The notes beneath the pieces were generated by a model that did not search any database, was not told the origin of the DNA, and was given only the letters and a program-made list of their open reading frames with translations. DNA of 31,093 nt from CAKSXP01 sp964539115 (GTDB taxonomy: Bacteria > Bacillota > Clostridia > Oscillospirales > Oscillospiraceae), in contig CAZIHY010000015.1 of NCBI GenBank assembly GCA_964539115.1, positions 1 to 31,093 on the forward strand, given 5' to 3'. Shown piece by piece: positions 7,872 through 16,397 of the stretch. Position 1 is the stretch's first letter. Each line of letters opens with the position of its first letter. Position numbers and translations under genes: made by a program.

Positions 7872-7876
7872 ATCCC

Positions 7877-10800
7877 GTGGTATACAGAATATATGTTGAA
7901 AAAAGGCCGGAGCTTGCAAATGAGGCGCGCTCGCTTTACAGGGACGTGCGTGAGACACTGGGCATAAAGAGCCTTGAAAAGCTGCGCCTGTTTAACCGTT
8001 ATGATGTTGAGAACATCTCCGAAGAGTTGTTCGGCTATGCGCGCAGGACGGTTTTTTCGGAGCCTCAGCTTGATATAGTGACGGATGAGCTGCCGAGCAG
8101 CGGGGGATATGTGTTCGCTGTCGAGTATCTGCCCGGGCAGTTTGACCAGCGCGCGGACTCTGCGATGCAGTGCATCAGGATCATTTCCCCCGAGGCCAAG
8201 CCGGAGGTCAGAACCGCAAAGGTATACATACTGGAGGGCACGCTCTCTGAGGGAGAGATCGCGCGCATAAAAAAACATGTCATAAACCCCGTCGAGGCGC
8301 GCGAGGCAAGCCTTGAAAAGCCCGAAACGCTCATCGACGACTATGCCCTTCCGGAGCCCGTCGCGACAGTTGAGGGATTCCGCAAGTTCGGCGAGGCGGA
8401 GCTTGCCGCATATGTTGCGGATATGGGCCTTGCGATGGATATTGACGATCTTCGTTTCTGCCGCGATTATTTTGTAACGGAAGAGCGCGACCCGACCGTT
8501 ACGGAGATACGCATGATCGACACCTATTGGTCGGATCACTGCCGCCACACGACCTTCAACACGATAATCGACAGCGTCACGTTTGCTGATCCCCTGCTGC
8601 AAAAGACTTATGAGGAATATCTGGCCGTCCGGGAGGAATTGGGCAGAACGAAGCCCATAACGCTCATGGACATCGGTACTATCGCCGTTAAGTATCTGCG
8701 CAAAAACGGACAGCTTGGCCGGCTTGACGAGTCCGAGGAGATCAATGCCTGCACCGTCAAGATAGACGTCAATGTAAACGGTGTTTCCGAGCCTTGGCTG
8801 CTTCTGTTCAAGAACGAAACGCACAACCATCCGACCGAGATCGAGCCTTTCGGCGGCGCGGCCACCTGCATCGGCGGCGCGATACGAGACCCACTCTCCG
8901 GACGAAGCTATGTCTATGCCGCTATGCGTGTGACAGGCGGCGCAGACCCGCTGCGCCCTGTTGAGGAGACGATACCCGGCAAGCTGCCCCAGCGCAAGCT
9001 AGTGACGACTGCCGCGGCGGGTTACAGCTCCTACGGCAATCAGATAGGTCTTGCCACCGGACAGGTGGACGAACTTTACCATGACGGCTATGCCGCAAAG
9101 CGTATGGAGATCGGTGCGGTTATCGCCGCCGCTCCGGAGAAAAACGTCCGCCGCGAGCGCCCTGAGCCGGGCGATATCGTTATAATGCTGGGAGGCAGGA
9201 CTGGACGCGACGGCTGCGGCGGCGCTACCGGTTCCTCGAAGTCGCACACGACCGAGTCGCTTGCAACCTGCGGCGCCGAGGTGCAGAAGGGCAACGCTCC
9301 CGAGGAGCGTAAGCTACAGCGCCTGTTCCGCAATGAGGAGGCGTCGCGGCTCATAAAGCGCTGCAACGACTTCGGTGCGGGCGGCGTATCTGTTGCCATC
9401 GGCGAACTTGCCGCCGGCCTTGAGATAGAGCTGGACCGCGTTCCGAAAAAGTATGAGGGGCTCGACGGCACCGAGCTTGCGATAAGCGAGTCGCAGGAGC
9501 GCATGGCGGTCGTTGTCGATGCGAAGGATGCCGCTCGTTTTCTTGAGCTTGCTGACTCCGAAAATCTCGAGGCCACGATAGTTGCAAAGGTGACGGAGAC
9601 TCCGCGCCTTGTGATGAATTTGGGAGGCCGCAAGATAGTCGATATCTCCCGCGTATTTCTTGACTCCAACGGCGCCGAAAAGCACATCTCTGTCGCTCCC
9701 GCCGCGCCAGAAGCGTTCGGAAAGACTATTCCGGCGCGCTTCGGGGAGGGATATAAGGAGCTCGCGGGCGACCTGAATGTCTGCTCCCGCCGCGGCCTTT
9801 CGGAGATGTTCGACTCTACCATCGGCGCAGGCACAGTTTTGATGCCTTTCGGTGGAAAAAATCAGCTTACGCCGATCCAGGCGATGGTCAACAAGATATC
9901 ACTTGAGCGCGGCGATACTGACACCTGCTCGTTCATGTCCTGGGGATTTAACCCGTTTATTTCGGAGAAGAGCCCGTATCACGGAGCATATCTTGCAGTC
10001 GTTGAGTCAGTTTCGAAGCTCGTGGCCTCCGGAGCGGAGTTTAATGAAGTGTATCTCAGCTTCCAGGAATATTTTGAAAAGCTGCTGCGCGACCCCGAGC
10101 GCTGGGGGAAGCCGCTGGCGGCGCTGCTTGGCGCATTTGCGGCGCAGAAGGGCCTTGGAGTTGCCGCGATAGGCGGTAAGGACTCGATGAGCGGGAGCTT
10201 CGAAAAGATGGACGTCCCGCCGACGCTCGTTTCCTTTGCGGTGACGACCGGACGCATTGCCGACGTTGTTTCGCCCGAGTTCAAAAAGGCGGGCAGCCGA
10301 GTATGGCTCCTTGAGCCGGAAAGGGACGAGAACGGTCTGCCGACGGCGCAGTCGCTGAAGGAGAACTTCGCGAAGGTTTATGAGCTTGTGTCACAGGGCA
10401 AGGTGCTCGCCGCGTATACGCCCGGTTTCGGCGGCGTGGCCGAGGCGGTCATGAAGATGTGCTTTGGTAACGGGCTTGGCTTCTGCTATTCCGAAGGAAT
10501 GGGACTTGAGGACCTGTTTGGCTATAAGTACGGCGCATTCATTCTGGAACTCGCCGACGGAGCTGAGCTTGGAACTGTGCTTGGCGAGGTGACGGACAGC
10601 GCTACTATCGGGCTTGCGGGCGAAAGCGTTGAGCTTGCCGACCTGCTTAATATATATGAGGGCAAGCTTGAGAGCGTATATCCCTGCAACATCGAAACGC
10701 CTCACGCGAAGATAGAGGCCTTTGAGTATAACGCGAAGGTGTATCCCACGCCCGTGTTCAAGAAAGCGAAGCCGCGCTTCCTTATCCCGGTGTTTCCCGG

Positions 10801-11566
10801 CACGAACTGTGAGTATGATTCGGCAAAGGCTGTTGAGCGTGCCGGCGGCGAAGCGGAGATTTTTATCATCCGCAATTTGACGGCTTCTGCTGTTTCTGAG
10901 TCCGTCGAACGCTTCGCGGAGAGACTGGGTCAGGCGCAGGTGCTCTTCATCCCCGGAGGATTCTCCGGCGGCGACGAGCCGGACGGCTCCGGCAAGTTCA
11001 TAACCGCGTTTTTCCGCAATGAACAGATAAAGCAGGCTGTCGGCGAGCTGCTTGACCGCCGTGACGGACTGGCCTGCGGCATCTGCAACGGCTTCCAGGC
11101 GCTTATCAAGCTTGGGCTTGTGCCATACGGCAGAATAATAGACACCGATGAAAGCTGTCCGACGCTGACATTCAACACCATTGGTCGCCACCAGTCCCGC
11201 CTTGTGCGCACGCGCGTAGTCTCCAACAAATCCCCGTGGCTGTCGCTTACGGAGCCGGGACGGATATATACCGTGCCCATTTCCCACGGCGAGGGACGGT
11301 TCTATGCCTCCGAGGAGCTTGTGCGCTCACTTGCGGCCAACGGACAGATCGCAACGCAATATGTTGACAACAGGGGAGAGCCGACGGACGACATCCGGTT
11401 TAACCCCAACGGTTCCGTGCTCGCAGTCGAGGGCATCACATCTCCGGATGGGCGCGTTTTCGGCAAGATGGGCCACTCTGAGCGTATAGGTAAGGGACTT
11501 TACAGGAATGTTCCCGGCGTTTACGATATGCTGATGTTTGAGGCTGCGGTCAAGTATTTCAGATGA
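7877..11566 (+). CDS. purL: Phosphoribosylformylglycinamidine synthase PurL (single-chain)
   Basis: 1229 residues from the GTG at 7877, chosen because GGAGAGG at 7862-7868 is 8 bp upstream and the product then begins VVYRIYVEKRPE. A GTG at 7868 overlapping the purD stop is the alternative. This is the large single-chain form: N-terminal PurS-like part, linker with DTYWSDHCRHTTF, two ATP-binding halves (FKNETHNHPTEIEPFGGA; GGKDSMSGSF), and a C-terminal glutaminase domain. The latter has FPGTNCEYDSA, IPGGFSGGDEPDG, the nucleophile Cys1070 in GICNGFQ, and ISHGEGRF. It makes FGAM from FGAR, glutamine and ATP, the substrate of PurM. It is the last gene of the operon. Confidence 0.97.
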   Translation: MVYRIYVEKRPELANEARSLYRDVRETLGIKSLEKLRLFNRYDVENISEELFGYARRTVFSEPQLDIVTDELPSSGGYVFAVEYLPGQFDQRADSAMQCIRIISPEAKPEVRTAKVYILEGTLSEGEIARIKKHVINPVEAREASLEKPETLIDDYALPEPVATVEGFRKFGEAELAAYVADMGLAMDIDDLRFCRDYFVTEERDPTVTEIRMIDTYWSDHCRHTTFNTIIDSVTFADPLLQKTYEEYLAVREELGRTKPITLMDIGTIAVKYLRKNGQLGRLDESEEINACTVKIDVNVNGVSEPWLLLFKNETHNHPTEIEPFGGAATCIGGAIRDPLSGRSYVYAAMRVTGGADPLRPVEETIPGKLPQRKLVTTAAAGYSSYGNQIGLATGQVDELYHDGYAAKRMEIGAVIAAAPEKNVRRERPEPGDIVIMLGGRTGRDGCGGATGSSKSHTTESLATCGAEVQKGNAPEERKLQRLFRNEEASRLIKRCNDFGAGGVSVAIGELAAGLEIELDRVPKKYEGLDGTELAISESQERMAVVVDAKDAARFLELADSENLEATIVAKVTETPRLVMNLGGRKIVDISRVFLDSNGAEKHISVAPAAPEAFGKTIPARFGEGYKELAGDLNVCSRRGLSEMFDSTIGAGTVLMPFGGKNQLTPIQAMVNKISLERGDTDTCSFMSWGFNPFISEKSPYHGAYLAVVESVSKLVASGAEFNEVYLSFQEYFEKLLRDPERWGKPLAALLGAFAAQKGLGVAAIGGKDSMSGSFEKMDVPPTLVSFAVTTGRIADVVSPEFKKAGSRVWLLEPERDENGLPTAQSLKENFAKVYELVSQGKVLAAYTPGFGGVAEAVMKMCFGNGLGFCYSEGMGLEDLFGYKYGAFILELADGAELGTVLGEVTDSATIGLAGESVELADLLNIYEGKLESVYPCNIETPHAKIEAFEYNAKVYPTPVFKKAKPRFLIPVFPGTNCEYDSAKAVERAGGEAEIFIIRNLTASAVSESVERFAERLGQAQVLFIPGGFSGGDEPDGSGKFITAFFRNEQIKQAVGELLDRRDGLACGICNGFQALIKLGLVPYGRIIDTDESCPTLTFNTIGRHQSRLVRTRVVSNKSPWLSLTEPGRIYTVPISHGEGRFYASEELVRSLAANGQIATQYVDNRGEPTDDIRFNPNGSVLAVEGITSPDGRVFGKMGHSERIGKGLYRNVPGVYDMLMFEAAVKYFR

Positions 11567-11588
11567 ACAGGCAGATGTAATTAAACAA

Positions 11589-11630
11589 AAAACAGGGACG
11601 ACAGCTTTCACTGTCGTCCCTGTTTTTTTG
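11589..11630. terminator. Bidirectional intrinsic terminator between purL and hbd
   Basis: ACAGGGACGACAG at 11592-11604 pairs perfectly with CTGTCGTCCCTGT at 11611-11623 around a 6-base loop. A T-run follows on the plus strand and an A-run precedes it, so both converging transcripts (purL plus, hbd minus) can use it. Confidence 0.95.
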
Positions 11631-11636
11631 TGGTAC

Positions 11637-12479
11637 TCAGTATTTATAAAAGCCCTCTCCGGTCTTGACGCCGAGCTTTCCCTCCGCGACCATCCTTTTG
11701 AGAAGCGGAGCGGGCCTGTATTTTTCTTCGCCGAGGGTCGTTGAAAAATACTCCGTAACATGCAGAAGCACGTCAAGTCCGACCATATCCGCCAGCGCCA
11801 GCGGCCCCATCGGGTGGTTTGCGCCAAGCTTCATCGCGCTGTCGATGCCGTCGCGGGTCGCAACCCCGCTTTCAAGCAGGTATATCGCCTCATTCATAAG
11901 CGGACAAAGGATACGGTTCACAATGAAGCCGGGGCTGTCGAGCGCGACGACTGGGGTCTTGCCCAGGGCCTCGGCAAAGGAGCAGACTTTTTCGATCGCC
12001 GCGTCGGAGCTTTTCTCTCCGCGCACGACCTCAACAAGCTTCATAACGGGCGCGGGGTTGAAAAAATGCATGCCCGCGGTGCGCTCCGGGAGGCGGAGCC
12101 CCCGTGCTATCTCCGTAAGGCTGATGGAGGAGGTATTGCTGACGAGTATGCATTCGTCAGACACTGCGTCCTCAAGAGCTGCAAATACACTCTTTTTAAC
12201 GGCGGGGTCCTCAAGTGAGGCCTCAACGACAAGCTCACATTCTGAGAGCGCCGCATATCCATCTCCGGCAGAAAGGCGGGAAACCGCGCTGGCGGCATCC
12301 GATGCGGACATTTTTCCCTTAGCCGCGAGCTTTTCGATGGAAGCTGCGCAGAGGGTGCGGCCCTTCTCCGCCAGCTCAAGCGAGACGTCCGTCATGACGA
12401 CCTCATACCCCGCGGAGGCAAAGCACTGGGCGATACCGCGGCCCATAACGCCGCTGCCTACGATACCGATAACGGACAT
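11637..12479 (-). CDS. hbd: 3-hydroxybutyryl-CoA dehydrogenase
   Basis: 280 residues from the ATG at 12477-12479, with GAGAGGAG about 10 bp upstream. A TTG at 12488 overlapping the nupQ stop is possible but badly spaced. The NAD(P)-binding fold opens with GIVGSGVMGRGIAQ. LVSNTSSISLTEIA, the catalytic-His stretch MHFFNPAPVMKLVEV, and SPGFIVNRILCPLMNEAI follow, then the C-terminal dimerisation domain with GANHPMGPLALADMVGLD. It interconverts acetoacetyl-CoA and 3-hydroxybutyryl-CoA in butyrate/butanol-type pathways. It is the last gene of an ABC importer operon, with no crt, thl or bcd nearby, which is unusual. Confidence 0.92.
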   Translation of the reverse strand: MSVIGIVGSGVMGRGIAQCFASAGYEVVMTDVSLELAEKGRTLCAASIEKLAAKGKMSASDAASAVSRLSAGDGYAALSECELVVEASLEDPAVKKSVFAALEDAVSDECILVSNTSSISLTEIARGLRLPERTAGMHFFNPAPVMKLVEVVRGEKSSDAAIEKVCSFAEALGKTPVVALDSPGFIVNRILCPLMNEAIYLLESGVATRDGIDSAMKLGANHPMGPLALADMVGLDVLLHVTEYFSTTLGEEKYRPAPLLKRMVAEGKLGVKTGEGFYKY

Positions 12480-12484
12480 TTTTA

Positions 12485-13483
12485 TCAACGCTCCTCTCTA
12501 AAGTATGCCAGACCAAGTGACGCTGGCGGCTGATTCTCGCGTTTTTTGCGCAGGCTGACGACGATCAAAACAATAATGGTGACGAGATAGGGAACCATTT
12601 TGAACAGCTCCTGAGAGCCACGGGTCAACGTTACGCCAAGGATATTGCCGATGTACAGGTACAGCCAAAACAGGGCTCCGAAGAGATATGCGCTCCAGAT
12701 GCCGCGCAGGCTCTTCCAGCTTGCAAAAATGACGAGGGCGACTGCCAGCCAGCCGAGCGATTCAATGCCGCCGCCGCTGTCCCAGGTGCCCTTGGTGTAG
12801 TCCATAACATAATACAGGCCGCCAAATCCGGATATGCCCGCGCCTGTGCAGGTCGCGAGGTATTTATAGCGCGTGACGTTTATGCCCGCGGCGTCAGCAG
12901 TGGCGGGGTTCTCGCCGACCGCGCGCAGATTCAGGCCCATGCGGCTACGGTTCAGGAACAATGAGATGACAACGGCAAGGATGATCGACAGATAGACCAT
13001 GAAGCCGAAGCCCTGGAGAAATTTACCGAAAGAACCCATACCTGAGAAAAACGCGGGGGTAGCACGGAAGGCCTTGCTTGTGATCGCAACGCTGATCTGT
13101 CCTACGCCGCCGGCCAGCTTGTTCAGGCTGCCTCCGAGGAAGTTGGCAAGCCCGCCCGCGAAAATGTTGAGCGTAAGACCGGTTACGTTCTGGTTTACGC
13201 GCAGGGTTATCGTGAAAAAGCTGAAGATGAGGCCGCCGAACGCAGAGGCGATGAATGACGCACAGAGTGCGATGAGAAGACAGACTATTCCGGATGGTTC
13301 TGATGCGTACATCTCATAGAAGAAAACACTTGTGAGGCCGGCGATACCGCCGAGGTACATGATCCCGGGCACGCCGAGGTTGAGGTTGCCGCTCTTCTCA
13401 GTTATGATCTCGCCGAGCGCGCCGAAAAGTATGACCGTTCCGAAGATGATGGCAGATTGGAAAAGTTGTATGTATTGCGTCAT
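12485..13483 (-). CDS. nupQ: Nucleoside-type ABC transporter permease (NupQ/YufQ-like)
   Basis: 332 residues, hydrophobic, about eight to ten membrane segments. It belongs to the BPD_transp_2 permease family. GALGEIITEKSGNLNLGVPG near the N-terminus and RAVGENPATADAAGINVTRYK are hallmarks of the nucleoside/BMP-dependent importers. With NupP it would form the membrane channel and with NupO the energised importer for purine nucleosides or bases. Its ATG overlaps the nupP stop by four bases. The symbol is by family analogy; the substrate is inferred from nearby purine genes. Confidence 0.9.
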   Translation of the reverse strand: MTQYIQLFQSAIIFGTVILFGALGEIITEKSGNLNLGVPGIMYLGGIAGLTSVFFYEMYASEPSGIVCLLIALCASFIASAFGGLIFSFFTITLRVNQNVTGLTLNIFAGGLANFLGGSLNKLAGGVGQISVAITSKAFRATPAFFSGMGSFGKFLQGFGFMVYLSIILAVVISLFLNRSRMGLNLRAVGENPATADAAGINVTRYKYLATCTGAGISGFGGLYYVMDYTKGTWDSGGGIESLGWLAVALVIFASWKSLRGIWSAYLFGALFWLYLYIGNILGVTLTRGSQELFKMVPYLVTIIVLIVVSLRKKRENQPPASLGLAYFREER

Positions 13484-14589
13484 TTGGACTGCACCTTCTT
13501 TCTGCCGCGGAATATAAGCTTATAGTTGATGAAAAATTCGCTGCCTAGAATGAAGAAGAGAATAATGCCCGTCAGCATGCTGGAGACATAGTCGTTTAGA
13601 TTATACTGTGAGGCGATTTGGACCGCGCCCTTTTCCAGGAAAACAAGCAGGAATGAAAACAGGATCATAACGAAGGTGTTGAATTTGGAAAGCCACGCAA
13701 CGATAATCGCCGTGAAACCGCGTCCGCCGGCTGTGTCGGTCGAAATCGTATGGCTTGCGCCGGAAACCGCAATGAAGCCCGCGAGACCGCAGACCGCACC
13801 GGAGATCGCCATAGTTCGGATATAGACCTTGGAGAGTTTGATTCCTGCGTAGCGCGCGGTATTTTCGCTCTCGCCGACGACGGATATCTCATAGCCGTGC
13901 TTGGAATATTTGAGGTAAATGAACATCGCGACAGCGAGAACGAGCACTATTATGACGTTTATTCCGAAGTCTTTATTGAATCCCTCGGAGAACAGGCTGG
14001 GCAGCCAACCGGCCTTGCTGTTCTGATTGATGACGCCGACGACGTTGGAGCCCTTTGGATTTTCCCATAGGGAGACGAAATAACTGGTGAGCTGTATTGC
14101 GATATAATTGAGCATGAGGGTGAAAAGGGTTTCATTTGTATTCCACTTTGCCTTGAAAACGGCCGGAATAATGCCCCAGACAGCTCCGGCAATTATACTG
14201 CTGACGATCATGATGAGGAAGAGCGCGGGGGTAGGAAGTCCGGGACAATAGATCATGCAGGCGGCGGTTGCGATACCGCCGACAAGGATCTGGCCCTCGG
14301 CGCCGATGTTCCAGAAGCGCATCTTGAAAGCGGGAGCAAGACCAACGGCTATGCACAGCATCGTCATCGCGTCGCGGATGGTAGCCCATGAGCGGCGGCC
14401 GGTGCCGAAGGCGCCGTCATACATTGCGGCAAAAACCTTCAGAGGATTGAGCTTGACGATTATATAAATGACAATGGAGCATACTGCGAGTGCCGCGATA
14501 AGCGCGATGAGGCGGATACCCCAGGATTGGAGCCTGGGCATGCCATCGCGTTTTACGATGCGGATCGCGGGTTCCTTGTGTCCGTTCAT
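13480..14589 (-). CDS. nupP: Nucleoside-type ABC transporter permease (NupP/YufP-like)
   Basis: 369 residues with an N-terminal cytoplasmic stretch followed by about eight to ten membrane segments. NPLKVFAAMYDGAFGT, GLAPAFKMRFWNIGAEGQIL and VVGESENTARYAGIKLSKVY are characteristic of the first permease of the NupOPQ class. It overlaps nupO upstream and nupQ downstream by four bases each (ATGA type), so the three subunits are translationally coupled. The N-terminal extension before the first membrane segment is usual for this partner. Confidence 0.9.
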   Translation of the reverse strand: MNGHKEPAIRIVKRDGMPRLQSWGIRLIALIAALAVCSIVIYIIVKLNPLKVFAAMYDGAFGTGRRSWATIRDAMTMLCIAVGLAPAFKMRFWNIGAEGQILVGGIATAACMIYCPGLPTPALFLIMIVSSIIAGAVWGIIPAVFKAKWNTNETLFTLMLNYIAIQLTSYFVSLWENPKGSNVVGVINQNSKAGWLPSLFSEGFNKDFGINVIIVLVLAVAMFIYLKYSKHGYEISVVGESENTARYAGIKLSKVYIRTMAISGAVCGLAGFIAVSGASHTISTDTAGGRGFTAIIVAWLSKFNTFVMILFSFLLVFLEKGAVQIASQYNLNDYVSSMLTGIILFFILGSEFFINYKLIFRGRKKVQSK

Positions 14590-16124
14590 GCGTTCTGCAC
14601 CTCCTTTTTAAGATTCGTCATGAGCAGGCCGACCTCTTCCTTCGTGGTCGTGCGGCCGTCGACAATGCCGTTGACATAGCCGGAGCAGAGCACGAGAATG
14701 CGGTCGCAAAGCTCCAAAAGGACGTCAAGATCTTCACCGACGTATATGACGGCGACGCCCCTTTGCTTTTGTTCATTTAGGAGGTGGTAAATCGTATATG
14801 AGGTGTTTATGTCCAAGCCGCGGACAGCATATGCGGTCATCAGCACTGTCGGATTGGAGGAAATTTCACGCCCGACGAGGACCTTCTGGACATTTCCGCC
14901 GGAAAGCCGGCGTATGGGGGTCGACAGCCCCGGCGTTACAACCTCGAGCTCGCCGACGATATTCTCCGCGAGCTGTTTGGGCGCTTTGCGCAGGGCAAAG
15001 GGAGTATGCCCGCGACGGTAGGATTTGAGCATGACGTTATCGGTCAGATCCATACTGCCGACCAGACCCATTCCGAGGCGGTCCTCCGGCACGAAAGAGA
15101 GGGAAACTCCCTTTTTGTTGATATCTATCGGGGAAAGCCCAATAAGCTGGCTTTCGCTACCGTCCTCATCAATGTATTTGATGGAGGAGCCGTCCTGGCA
15201 GTGCTGAAGGCCGGCAATAGCTTCAAGCAGCTCCTTCTGTCCGCTGCCGGAAATACCGGCAATGCCAAGAATTTCGCCTGTGTATGCGCAAAAACTGACG
15301 TTTTTGAGGGCGGGCAGACCCTCCGCGCTTAGGACGTTCAGGCCCTCAATGCGCAGACGCTCGTGCTTTTCACTGACAGTGGGCCTTTCAATATTGAGGG
15401 TGACGGCATGTCCGACCATCATATCTGTCAGTTTCTGCGGATTTGTGTCCTTCGTGGCAACGTCTCCAATGTATTCGCCCTTGCGCAGAACGGCAACGCG
15501 GTCGGAGACCTCCATGACCTCGTGCAGCTTGTGAGTTATTATAACAACGGCCTTGCCGTCATTCCTCATGTTGCGCAGAACGGCAAAGAGCTTGTCCGTT
15601 TCCTGCGGGGTCAGAACGGCGGTGGGCTCGTCCAGTATGAGAATATCCGCTCCACGGTAGAGGACCTTGACGATTTCAACGGTCTGTTTCTGTGAGACGG
15701 ACATGTCATAAATCTTCTGGTTGGGGTCTATGTCAAAACCGTAGGCATCACATATCTCGGTGACTCTGGCGGCAATTGCTTTGCGGTCAAGCTTACCTTT
15801 TTCTTTGAGGCCGAGAACAATATTCTCTGCGGCAGTGAGCACGTCGACAAGCTTGAAGTGCTGATGGATCATGCCAATGCCGAGATCAAAAGCGTCCTTT
15901 GGCGAGCGGATCATGACGGGCTTTCCGTCGACGAAGATCTCTCCGCTGTCGGGGAAGTAAATACCTGCGAGCATGTTCATGAGGGTCGTCTTGCCGCTGC
16001 CGTTTTCGCCCAGCAGGGAGAGAATTTCACCTCTGTGGATTTCGAGATCGACGTTGCTGTTTGCGACCACCTGACCGAAGGTCTTGGTGATGTTTTTCAT
16101 GCTGACAGCATTTGAATGTTCCAA
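14586..16124 (-). CDS. nupO: Nucleoside-type ABC transporter ATPase with two nucleotide-binding domains (NupO-like)
   Basis: About 512 residues from a TTG at 16122-16124, preferred because GAAAGGGTG ends 6 bp upstream and the product then starts (M)EHSNAVSMKNITKTFG as in relatives. A GTG at 16131-16133 is the alternative, but its AAAGG abuts it. Domain 1 has Walker A GENGSGKTT, signature MSVSQKQ and Walker B ILILDEPTAVL. Domain 2 has GISGSGQKE, signature LSGGNVQKV, and LMTAYAVRGLD where DEPT-x-GLD would be, so its Walker B acidic residues are missing. Two fused domains, the second degenerate, are usual for nucleoside and sugar importers of this class. It leads the operon nupO-nupP-nupQ-hbd. 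Confidence 0.9.
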   Translation of the reverse strand: MEHSNAVSMKNITKTFGQVVANSNVDLEIHRGEILSLLGENGSGKTTLMNMLAGIYFPDSGEIFVDGKPVMIRSPKDAFDLGIGMIHQHFKLVDVLTAAENIVLGLKEKGKLDRKAIAARVTEICDAYGFDIDPNQKIYDMSVSQKQTVEIVKVLYRGADILILDEPTAVLTPQETDKLFAVLRNMRNDGKAVVIITHKLHEVMEVSDRVAVLRKGEYIGDVATKDTNPQKLTDMMVGHAVTLNIERPTVSEKHERLRIEGLNVLSAEGLPALKNVSFCAYTGEILGIAGISGSGQKELLEAIAGLQHCQDGSSIKYIDEDGSESQLIGLSPIDINKKGVSLSFVPEDRLGMGLVGSMDLTDNVMLKSYRRGHTPFALRKAPKQLAENIVGELEVVTPGLSTPIRRLSGGNVQKVLVGREISSNPTVLMTAYAVRGLDINTSYTIYHLLNEQKQRGVAVIYVGEDLDVLLELCDRILVLCSGYVNGIVDGRTTTKEEVGLLMTNLKKEVQNA

Positions 16125-16169
16125 AAGCGTCACCCTTTCAGAGATTGCAAAGTTAAAAAATACTGAATA

Positions 16170-16198
16170 ATTATAGCATACATATAGGACTCATGCAA
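16170..16198 (-). promoter_or_regulatory. Promoter of the nupOPQ-hbd operon
   Basis: On the minus strand TTGCAT (complement of 16193-16198) and TATAAT (complement of 16170-16175) are spaced by exactly 17 bp, about 45 bp upstream of nupO. I looked for a purine or ZTP riboswitch in the leader and found none. Confidence 0.72.
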
Positions 16199-16334
16199 AA
16201 CAAAATATGAGCTTAAACGACAACCCGCCGATGTGAAAAACAGACAACAAAGCATATTATTTGATATAGAAGTCAATAGGAATATGTATGCCGATTTGTC
16301 CATTGATAAATGGCTTGCGCAGCAGCGTTAGATA

Positions 16335-16366
16335 GGGGAGGCAAGGGTTATATCCCTTGCCTCCCC
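16335..16366 (-). terminator. Long hairpin after the iron-binding protein gene
   Basis: GGGGAGGCAAGGG (16335-16347) and CCCTTGCCTCCCC (16354-16366) form a perfect 13-bp stem with a 6-base loop, 31 bp after the lipoprotein stop. No T-run follows on the minus strand (TATCTAAC), so it may stabilise the 3' end or terminate weakly. The rest of 16199-16334 holds nothing I recognise. Confidence 0.6.
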
Positions 16367-16397
16367 AAAAGACGTTTTATATCGATTTATAATGGGC

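Noticed and set aside
7607..8830. 407-codon minus-strand frame opposite purD and purL (and a similar one at 6912-7958)
   Set aside because: Shadow of strongly supported purine genes; low-complexity Arg/Leu-rich translation with no recognisable motif.
16134..16397. Purine riboswitch upstream of nupO
   Set aside because: No aptamer core on the minus strand; only a promoter at 16170-16198 and a hairpin belonging to the gene on the other side.
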